From Spisula solida (Eukaryota > Mollusca > Bivalvia > Venerida > Mactridae), in assembly GCA_947247005.1 (NCBI GenBank), contig OX365957.1:7598817-7662816 (forward strand): a stretch of 64,000 nt of DNA. The letters are read 5' to 3'. This document shows positions 57,101 to 64,000 of the stretch, one piece after another. Made by a program: the position numbers and the translations under genes. The notes under the pieces are model-generated. The model was not told the DNA's origin. It did no database searches and saw only the letters and a program-made list of their open reading frames with translations. Every line of letters starts with the position of its first letter. The first letter of the stretch is position 1.

Positions 57101-59157
57101 TTAGAATTAGAAGGTCCAGGCTTCAATAAATCCACTCGTCAGCTTGTCCTGCACAATTTTATCCTTCTTTATTTACTAGTATATAGCAGGACAAATAAGA
57201 TTTTGAGGTTTTCTTCTACGCCTATATTGCAGGACAAGTGCTTTTAAAAATATTTGTTGAGGCCTGAGGTCGTAAGCACAAAATAAATATTTTGAGAAAA
57301 CGAGAAACAAGAGCTGTCCACGAACAGCAGCATTACCCTCTGCTGTGTAGAGGTTGGGGCTTCTAAGTTGAAAAAGGGGGATAATTTGGACAAATTATGC
57401 AGGACCATTACCTACTCATGTGTAGGTCCTCTTGGTCATGAAGGTAAACAAATAAGCATTTCCAAGTCCAAAAGGGGGCATAATTTCAACAAAATGCTCG
57501 ATAAAGTTACCCACCCCTGTGTTGGGGTTGGGGTCATGATGGAGAACAAGTATGCAAAGCAATATGTGAATGCACTTTGAAAATATTTGAGGTAAAAAAA
57601 CCTGTACCTAAACTTTAACATTTGCACTAAGTTGAAAAAAGGGGGCATAACTTCACCAAAATGCTTAATAGAGTTACCTACCCCTGTGTATGGGTTAGGG
57701 TCATGATGGTGAACAAGTATGCAAAGTATTAAAGCAATATGTCAATGCACTATGAAGATATTAGAGGTTAAAAAACCTGTACCTAAACTTTAACATTTGC
57801 ACTATTTGCACTAAGTAGAAAAAAAGGCATAATTTCAACAAAATGCCTGATACAGTTACCTACTCCTGCATATGGGTTGGGGTCATGATGGTGAACAAGT
57901 ATGCAAAGTATGAAAGCAATATCTTGAAAGACTTAGAGAATATAAGAGGTTAAAAAACCTGTACCTAAACTTTAACAAAAGTGTTACGCCGACGCTGACG
58001 CCGACACCAACGCTCGGGTGACTGCAATAGCTCCCCTTATTCTACGAATAGTGGAGCTAAAAACCTGTACCTAAACTTTAACATTTGCATTTCTAAGTCC
58101 AAAAGGGGGCATAATTTCAACAAAATGCTTGATAGAGTTACCTTCCCCTGTGTATGGGTTGGAGTCATGATGGTGAACCAGTATGTAAAGCAATATGTGA
58201 ATGCACTTTGAAAATATTAGAGGTTAAAAAACCTGTACCTAAACTTTAACATTTGCACTAAGTTGAAAAAAGGGGCATAATTTCACCAAAATGATAAATA
58301 TAGTTACCTACCCCTGTGTATGGGTTGGGGTCATGATGGTGAACAAGTATACAAAGTATCAAAGCAATATGTCCATGTACTATGAAGATATTAGAGGTTA
58401 AACAAGACTGCGTTCAATAAACGCTTATGCCCCCTGTGGAAGCCTTGTCCATAAATAAGTCTAAGTCCAAAATTAGGTCAAGGTGAAGGTCAAAATGGGG
58501 TCAGGTGATACAGGTGTGTGGAGAGTGTTCATATACAACATCCATGCAAGTTTGGAGGCTTTGTAGCAAGCCATAATGATGCTAGAAGAAACGGTCAATT
58601 TGGGTTAACCAGGACGGACGAACGAACGAACGGACGGACAGGTGAATCACTATATGCCTCCCGATCTATCGATATGGGGGCATAAAAACCTGTACCTAAA
58701 CTTTAACATTTGCACTAAGTAGAAAAAGGGGGCATAATTTCAACAAAATGCCTGATAGAGTTACCTACTCCTGCATATGGGGGTCATGGTGGCAAACAAG
58801 TATGCAAAGTATGAAAGCAATATCTCAAAGGACTTAGAGAATATAAGAGGTTAAAAAACCTGTACCTAAACTTTAACAAAAGTGTTACGCTGACGCCGAC
58901 GATCGGGCGACTGCAATAGCTCCCCTTATTCTACGAATAGTGGAGCTAAAAACGATAAAAAACATCAATAATTTTGAACGCAAAAACTAAAAAGTTAAAA
59001 TTTTAAAATGTGAAGTCTTTCTAGAAGGACTAGGTAATAAAACTTAGCCCATACTGACCTGATCAGTCTTGTATTATCTTTTAACAATGGAAATGTATCA
59101 AGTGGCATCTTGTTCTTCAAAGTATACCAATATCCTGATATATCGCAATCTATAGTT
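50959..59157 (-). CDS. Unrecognised basic Ser-Pro-rich, probably nuclear protein (5' end missing)
   Basis: Five exons join in phase on the minus strand: 59157-59059, 57054-55466, 53267-53131, 52112-52011 and 51168-50959 (stop). A 48-base optional exon at 54309-54262 keeps the frame. About 710 residues. The N-terminal ~110 visible residues look folded (DISGYWYTLKNKMPLDTFPLL, FLVKPLKIPWTFP, YKFTLYGKTLKVYEFLF). The rest is low-complexity, charged and Ser/Arg/Lys-rich, with six copies of ESNKRGKSPVLG, basic clusters (TKKAKHSK, RRSRRLRS) and many SP/SPR sites suited to proline-directed kinases. The C-terminus has three KQRQ(S/A)PR repeats and ends GIWGKIAGFMFGK. This composition is typical of chromatin or replication/centromere proteins, but I do not recognise the family. 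Upstream exons should lie beyond 59157. Confidence 0.75.
51470..51885. repeat. 27-bp minisatellite in an intron (about 15 copies)
   Basis: Unit gaatgtttgaactgagtatt + ggtgcac with few variants. 27 is a multiple of three, so open frames of 92-166 codons appear on both strands; they translate to the repeat only. It lies in the last intron of the minus-strand gene. Confidence 0.95.
52011..52112 (-). CDS. Exon of the Ser-Pro-rich gene
   Basis: Acceptor tttttcag and donor gtaaat frame exactly 34 codons (PHDADSEVVRSQVPSQVYTD, MMLTMGKDDQLTEQ), phase 0 on both sides, fitting its neighbours. Confidence 0.75.
52195..52400. mobile_element. hAT-like MITE (CAGGGCTTTTTTC ends)
   Basis: cagggcttttttc at the left and gaaaaaaagccctg at the right are inverted over 13 bases, about 205 apart. 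The interior is shared with 8540-8738. No clear 8-base target duplication. It lies just upstream of the 52112 acceptor in the minus-strand gene. Confidence 0.7.
52769..53014 (+). repeat. Dispersed repeat with nuclear-receptor-type motifs, copy 3
   Basis: Starts aacaagatgtttgtaaaaca and ends 'catcaaagatggggggcat'. It contains GGTCAcagTGACC (52830-52842) followed at once by TGACCTTTGACCT (52844-52856). Shorter than the copy at 40457 because the motif segment is present once. Confidence 0.8.
53131..53267 (-). CDS. Exon of the Ser-Pro-rich gene
   Basis: Acceptor gaattgcag, donor gtatgt; enters in phase 1 and leaves in phase 0. Encodes NGVSEITSPRVSTVRPFKRI, TPVRCAVHTTSQHVHKLSPR and RTRQS: basic, with TSPR, ITPVR and LSPRR sites. 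No recognised reading frame other than this one is open across the exon. Confidence 0.75.
53735..53960 (+). repeat. tRNA-derived SINE
   Basis: A perfect A box TGGTCGAGTGG (53743-53753) and B box GGTTCGAATCT (53784-53794) at tRNA spacing, in a Ser/Leu-type head (gatggtcgagtgggtaaagc). The head runs into 'gttttccaccaaactacagg', a tRNA-unrelated body. The weak stem pairing and the body mark it as a SINE, not a tRNA gene. Confidence 0.75.
54262..54309 (-). CDS. Possible optional 48-base exon of the Ser-Pro-rich gene
   Basis: A good acceptor (gttttattgtag) is followed by an open frame RSNKSINNSRKVRCN and a donor gtatgc that keeps the frame (phase 1 in and out). Without it, the large exon joins 53267 directly and also stays in frame. 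Existence is uncertain. Confidence 0.3.
54916..55345. mobile_element. Fold-back / GACGTC element (inverse of the copy at 13147)
   Basis: Begins tttatcccataacctgcggt and ends with the stem gtgctcattacatacaagtt / gtatgtaatgagcac around a 'gacactcggcaaagcctc' loop. Between lies a doubled 'catgacgtcatgataatatc' unit with several TGACGTCA palindromes. It ends about 120 bases before the donor of the large exon. Confidence 0.75.
55466..57054 (-). CDS. Large exon of the Ser-Pro-rich gene with 12-residue repeats
   Basis: 1589 bases, acceptor tttgcag at 57055 and donor gtttgt at 55465. It opens RYNDTLFKLKIKYDSNTAYD, has a folded-looking region to about residue 100, then an acidic linker, six ESNKRGKSPVLG repeats (56350-56565), and long Lys/Arg/Ser-rich sequence ending NRRVHARNLTE. 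Continuing past the donor gives 40 hydrophobic, non-conserved residues, supporting splicing there. Confidence 0.8.
56350..56567 (-). repeat. 36-bp coding minisatellite, six copies
   Basis: The unit (gattcaccaagcaccggtga + cttgcctctcttgttt on the plus strand) repeats six times with one substitution (K to T codon in one unit). 36 = 3 x 12, so copy number can change without frameshift. Each unit has an SP site next to Lys. Confidence 0.95.
57302..58960. repeat. Composite of repeated ~190-bp units with a nested insertion
   Basis: 'acctgtacctaaactttaac', 'gggggcataatttcaacaaa', 'gggt.ggggtcatgatggtga' and 'caagtatgcaaagtatgaaa' return about eight times. Two copies end in 'gacgctgacgccgacacc...ctccccttattctacgaata', a typical terminal module. 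A different element (58402-58688, 'aataaacgcttatgccccct' to 'gatatgggggcataaaaa') is inserted between units. It fills the first visible intron of the minus-strand gene. Confidence 0.8.
59059..59157 (-). CDS. First visible exon of the Ser-Pro-rich gene
   Basis: The acceptor (gactaacag) ends at 59158 on the minus strand and the donor gtcagt follows 59059. It encodes RTIDCDISGYWYTLKNKMPL and DTFPLLKDNTRLI, and its last two bases complete the Arg codon of the next exon. A stronger polypyrimidine acceptor lies 45 bases further upstream (59203), but all its frames meet stops. Confidence 0.6.
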
Positions 59158-59969
59158 CTGTTAGTCCATCCATGAAGTCAGAAAGCTGTGATCCACAACA
59201 TACATATACTGTGAAAAAAATAAATTACGAATACTAATTTTTAAAATTTAGCATGTATTTCAATTATGAATGCTATTTACGGTCTAGCAAGATCCCTGCT
59301 CAATATATTATAAGGAAAAAGAATACTGAGATAAATATATAAATCATGCCACGATAAAGTTTAATGATAATGCACCAGTCAATTGAAACCATGGGTCTCC
59401 CAATTCCGGAGAAGGGCGGGGATTTTTACTTTCGCTTTTTTAAACTCCTGATAAAATCCCTGCCCCCAGCCCCTTCCTAGGGAAAAATACTAAAGATAAT
59501 GGTAAAACCCTGGCAAATAAAATGCAAAACTGCCCCACCCTATTCTCGATATCGACATTACAGGATAAAACCCGTTTCTGCGGATTTGAATTTTCACGGA
59601 CAGGGGGAGTAGCAAGCAATATTAGGCCGTACAGTGGAGTGTATATAAAATTTCTTTTTCAACATTTAAACATGAAAAACGTATAAAACAATTATTGCAC
59701 ATAATCATTAAACATCTTTGTTTTTAAACTTTAACAAGAATTATCATAAAATATGCTTTATATTTGAAATATTGCATTTTATTCTACACTGTCGTAGCTC
59801 GATACTGATGACGAGAAAATACTCACATTTTTCAAGTTAAACATAATATTTAGGTTAAAATATTGTCAGCGAGGTTGTCAAATAGTGTTGTCATTGTGTT
59901 CAAGTAAGACTTTTACCAGTTCTTATCATTTGGCTAAAATAATCGCGATTATTGTATCTTGTAACTGGG

Positions 59970-60324
59970 CCAGTGATTTTTTTTGCCTCTTTGGGAAAGG
60001 GTCCGGATCCGTTCAGATTGGGAATTTTCACGTCATGACAACTTGAAATTGGGAATTTCCATGAAGCAGAAAGGCCAAATAAAACAGAAAAAGAGATTAC
60101 ATGTGAATGACATGTGAATGTTTACTGGTTTCTTTGAGCTTTTATGCTTGACCTCTTGTCAAAAATGTTCATAACTTTATTATTTTATGTCCGATTTTGA
60201 AAATTATTTTTTTAAATTGTTTATTGGGAATTTCTCCATTCAAATTTGGAAAATTATAGCCTATTTGCATTTGGGAAAGGGTCCGTTTTCCGGACCCTAA
60301 TAAAGAAGGAAAAAAATCACTGTA
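59970..60324. mobile_element. hAT-like MITE (CAGTGATTTTTTT ends)
   Basis: cagtgattttttttgcctct at the left and aaggaaaaaaatcactg at the right are inverted, with 'gggaaagggtccg' beside both ends. About 355 bases, non-coding. Flanks taactggg / taacccag are only partly alike, so the target duplication is unproven. Confidence 0.6.
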
Positions 60325-63050
60325 ACCCAGGTTGCTCTATACGCTATATGCTACGACCAACCTGACGTAGATTCGGAATATCTCACATATGATATTGCCG
60401 CTCAATTAATTCTGTTATCCCGTAAACGGGTTTCAGTCAGTAATGTCGATACGGTGAATACCTCGCACGTACATATATAGTCACAGCTACGTTTACCCAC
60501 TATTCTTGCGCGAAACAAAAGCCCGCACTCACACGGCAGTGCAGGGACATCGTAAAGGAAAAACACGAGGCAGTCCCCCGCTATCCACGGCGTTGGGAAG
60601 GCTTGGCCTTGATTTCAATGGACAGGTGCATTTATATAATCATACTACATGTGCAATAATTTTTATGAGTTTTTCATTTCCTATTCAGCCTCAGGCTATT
60701 GAGTATCGTGGTGGTATGGGTTGTGGCGCGGTATCAGAAATGGCGCACCTGAGATTAGTGGTCTTTTCTTGAGTTTAAGACCCAAAATGACATACATTTC
60801 CAGTATATTTTTGGAAGGATGTATGGTTTTGGTCTGTAATGCAAATAAACAATGTTCAAAGTAAAATTTGGTGCTTTTAGAACTCGAAAGGTATGCTGTA
60901 CCCATATTTGTTGTTATTTTCTTATGTCACTTTATTCCTCAAATATCGTAATCCCACAAATTTGTAAAATGAAATTTTAACTTCAAAATTTTTTTTGTAA
61001 AGAGCACTGGCATCCATGTTAACACCATGTAACATGATTAAAATGTCCTACACACTGTCAAACACAGGAAATGGTGTCCAGAAGGATGTAACTTTCTTAT
61101 TAAGAAAAACTGAAAAAACTAGTCAAATTCTGAAATAATATGTTTCGAAAATTTTGTTTATATTAACTGTCATTGATATTTTCGGCATTCCCAAGTCAAG
61201 TTGGTGACAGATCAGACTACGCAGATGCCATGAATGATTCTTACATGACAGTAATAGATGACTTAACACTTGTTTGGACATCTTCAAGTTGTCTTGGTGA
61301 CTCAAACAGTATAATGGCAATTAGTAACCAGTGCAATTCTGTCTCGATACTAATTATTGATTTATTATCTAAGAAGAAGTATACAAAGTAAGCTAACTAT
61401 TATATAAAAATGGACTATATAGCCATAAAATAAAATTGGAAACAACTACATCATGAATCCTTTTATTTTTTTACCATTAGGGACCTACAGGATAGGTGCG
61501 CCATTTCATATCACGCTGACCTGACATAATAAGCCGAGTGTGTCCTCATTGTAATGGTCATACGACATGCATTGATGGAATTGACTATTGATATTTAGTG
61601 TCAACATGTTCCCATTGAATTGCCCTATCATTGCTCAATCACTTTAATTATGAACGTTTTATATTTATAACAAAATAACGACGTAAACTGTTAAGTGCGC
61701 CATTTCCAATACCACGGGGATATTGTCTCTATTCACTATTGGCCGATTTCCCTTTTTAAATCACAACATTTGGGACATTTTTATTCAGACATTATTAAAT
61801 GTTAACAATTACACCAACGTCCATTTTTAGGAAATAAATCTACCACTAGTAAATACATGAAGTAAAATAATTATTTTTATTTATCAAATGTTATGATTTT
61901 AATCCGAAAATCTTCGTATCCGAATTAGGTACACTTTTAGCAAACGACTCTCGAAACAAATCAGATAACAAATGCCGTACCTGTTTCCGATCATATAGGA
62001 AGATGAATACCTTTAAAAATATTTCGGTAATTAAATTTGTACAAGAGGAGGATATCCAAGCAAAATGTGTGATATTTTGAAGCAAATCAATTTTTACAAG
62101 TCAAATCGAGCGCCATTGACCTCCCTTTAATTCAGACAAGGGAAGTCACCGCTACAAAAATATACATTTGATTCAGACGAGTTGTTCCCCTTCTTCCAGA
62201 TAGAGAATACTTGTACAGGCGTCGATGTGGTGTTGCTGAGGTGCTATTTCAGCAACTGCACAGATATATAAACTGTATTATTCCATATTTTCAGGAATCT
62301 TATAGTCTTCTAAGACTACCATTTGGCCAATGACCTCCTACTTATATGGAAGAGCAGCTCCAGGGAAGAGTCAGTAATGTGATACACCATTATAGATCAG
62401 GACATAAAGTGCGAACAAATTAACATGGTCTTCGGTCCATTTATTACCACAATTTAACAGTTTATTTCTGGTGTATAATTTGATTCCTCCTGTTGTTTGT
62501 TTTTGTGAATTTGTAAGAGATGTACTACATCTAAATCACTGACAATACATAAATTTCTCGCGGAAATTATGAAAACAATACTTTGTAATATATAAATGTA
62601 TACACCTCGAGGTCCAGGTTGATTTGTTCCGACTATACAACAACTTTAAACGAACAGTATACATGTACGTATTGTTATTGTGAAGGATATAGTTGTCTAG
62701 GTATGAATGGAATGTCATTCCTGTCAGTTGAGAATCATCATATGACGACTACGGTGTCCCGTTAGGACCATCACTGTGTAGCAAGGGAAAAGCCTCGATA
62801 GTACAATAGTGAAAATTTAAAAGTACGATAGTAAAACACGATAGTACGATAGTGCATCTAGTCGGTATTACGTAACAACGATATTGCAATAGTACTGTCG
62901 TTGTTTCATACTATCGACTTTTCATTATCAACCTATCGTACTGTCGCTTTTGAAATCACTTTTTTACTTTCGTATGATCAACTTGTTACTATAAATGCAG
63001 CGATGGCCCTAACGAGACACCGTATACCACTGATGTCTTGTGAAGGGAAC
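60325..63050. other. Unresolved region, no firm gene
   Basis: A box 'aaatggcgcacct' occurs on the plus strand at 60738-60750 and inverted at 61496-61508 and 61693-61705, suggesting an inverted-repeat element around 60.7-61.7 kb. An ORF at 61173-61391 (DRSDYADAMNDSYMTV..., ending KKKYTK) has an ordinary-looking composition and a GTAAGC donor-like end, but no motif I recognise. A palindrome-rich 'acgatagtacgatag' stretch lies at 62795-62960. Confidence 0.4.
62795..62960. repeat. CGATAGTA inverted-repeat-rich stretch
   Basis: Units of acgatagtacgatag, agtactgtcg, actatcgac and cctatcgtactgtcg on both strands form an imperfect hairpin about 165 bases long. No coding content. Confidence 0.6.
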
Positions 63051-63085
63051 TGTCTAGGTACATAGGTTCAAATAATTCTTCTTCC

Positions 63086-64000
63086 GGAGGTAAACCTTGC
63101 TGAAGCGCACACATGTGGTAGAGGTTGTTGGTCCGACTTCCGGAGACAAACCTTGCTGAAGCGCACACATGTGGTAGAGGTTGTTGGTCCGACTTCCGGA
63201 GACAAACCTTGCTGAAGCGCACACATGTGGTAGAAGTCGTTGGTAGGTAAACCTTGCTGAAGCGCACACATGTGGTAGAGGTTGTTGGTCCGACTTCCGG
63301 AGACAAACCTTGCTGAAGCGCACACATGTGGTAGAGGTTGTTGGTCCGACTTCCGGAGACAAACCTTGCTGAAGCGCACACATGTGGTAGAAGTCGTTGG
63401 TAGGTAAACCTTGCTGAAGCGCACACATGTGGTAGAGGTTGTTGGTCCGACTTCCGGAGACAAACCTTGCTGAAGCGCACACATGTGGTAGAAGTCGTTG
63501 GTAGGTAAACCTTGCTGAACCGCACACATGTGGTAGAGGTTGTTGGTCCGAATTCCGGAGGCAAACCTTGCTGAAGCGCACACATGTGGTAGAAGTCGTT
63601 GGTAGGTAAACCTTGCTGAAGCGCACACATGTGGTAGAGGTCGTTGGTCCGACTTCCGGAGGCAAACCTTGCTGAAGCGCACACATGTGGTAGAAGTCGT
63701 TGGTAGGTAAACCTTGCTGAAGCGCACACATGTGGTAGAGGTTGTTGGTCCGACTTCCGGAGGCAAACCTTGCTGAAGCGCACACATGTGGTAGAAGTCG
63801 TTGGTCCGACTTCCGGAGGTAAACCTTGCTGAAGCGCACACATGTGGTAGAAGTCGTTGGTCCGACTTCCGGAGGTAAACCTTGCTGAAGTGCACACATG
63901 TGGTAGAAGTCGTTGGTCCGACTTCCGGAGGTAAACCTTGCTGAAGTGCACACATGTGGTAGAAGTCGTTGGTCCGACTTCCGGAGGTAAACCTTGCTGA
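63086..64000. repeat. 56/45-bp minisatellite running off the window
   Basis: About 17 units. The long unit (56 bases) is aaaccttgctgaagcgcaca + catgtggtagaagtcgttgg + tccgacttccggaggt; the short unit (45) lacks ccgacttccgg. Long and short units alternate irregularly, then six long units end the window. The minus strand is open in all three frames for 295-320 codons because the unit has no stop in any frame. Confidence 0.95.

Noticed and set aside
61891..62085. 64-codon minus-strand ORF as a terminal exon
   Set aside because: No acceptor or conserved motif that I could support, and it does not connect in phase to the minus-strand gene.
62160..62430. Coding-like stretch (REYLYRRRCGVAEVLFQQLH) as a transposase exon
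   Set aside because: It is open for only ~35 codons, the next piece is in another frame after stops, and no catalytic motif is present. Probably an old element remnant, but not supportable.
62989..63955. Three overlapping minus-strand ORFs of 295-320 codons
   Set aside because: They are the three frames of the same 56/45-base minisatellite, which lacks stops in all of them. Frame shifts by unit length make each peptide a mixture of the same three repeats; no gene signal.

Overview
This is a window of AT-rich eukaryotic nuclear DNA. Small exons with GT..AG borders sit in long introns, and most of the sequence is dispersed and tandem repeat. The encoded proteins are animal-like. The repeats (many short inverted-repeat DNA elements, tRNA-derived SINEs, 'TATGCCCCC' and 'GACGTC' families) have the look of a mollusc genome, most likely a bivalve. 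That assignment is inference; no marker gene fixes the species.

Three genes are well supported and one more is touched. (1) Positions 143-221 hold the last coding exon of an unidentified plus-strand gene, followed by poly(A) signals. (2) TMEM43 (LUMA, an inner nuclear membrane protein) lies on the plus strand at 3157-13057. Exons 2-11 are all in phase, but the first coding exon was not found. Part of its TM-bearing exon is duplicated in tandem just upstream. (3) PSAT1 (phosphoserine aminotransferase, serine biosynthesis) lies on the plus strand at 24648-33931. It is complete: nine exons and 372 codons with all key PLP residues. (4) An unrecognised basic, Ser-Pro-rich and probably nuclear protein lies on the minus strand at 59157-50959. 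It carries six in-frame 12-residue repeats and its 5' end is not seen.

Layout: 1-3.1 kb is the tail of the upstream gene and intergenic repeats. 3.1-13.1 kb is TMEM43. 14.7-19.1 kb is a 4.4-kb block of three adjoining satellite arrays. 19.1-24.5 kb is intergenic DNA with fold-back elements. 24.5-34 kb is PSAT1, whose first intron holds a compact inverted-repeat element and a 0.87-kb array of 22-bp units. 34-41 kb is gene-poor with SINEs and MITEs. 41.5-46.3 kb looks like a DNA transposon with another nested inside it. 46.58-47.2 kb is a deleted mariner. 47.25-50.34 kb is a 3.1-kb element with TTAA-flanked termini. 51-59.2 kb is the Ser-Pro-rich gene. 59.2-63 kb is mostly non-coding with inverted-repeat elements. 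63.09 kb to the end is a 56/45-bp minisatellite running off the window.

The genes do not form a pathway, as expected for animal chromosomal DNA. The most unusual observations are the dispersed repeat carrying perfect nuclear-receptor response elements, the 22-bp intronic array that repeats a receptor half-site every 11 bp, the partial exon duplication in TMEM43, the nested and TTAA-flanked large elements, and the widespread family of fold-back elements rich in GACGTC.
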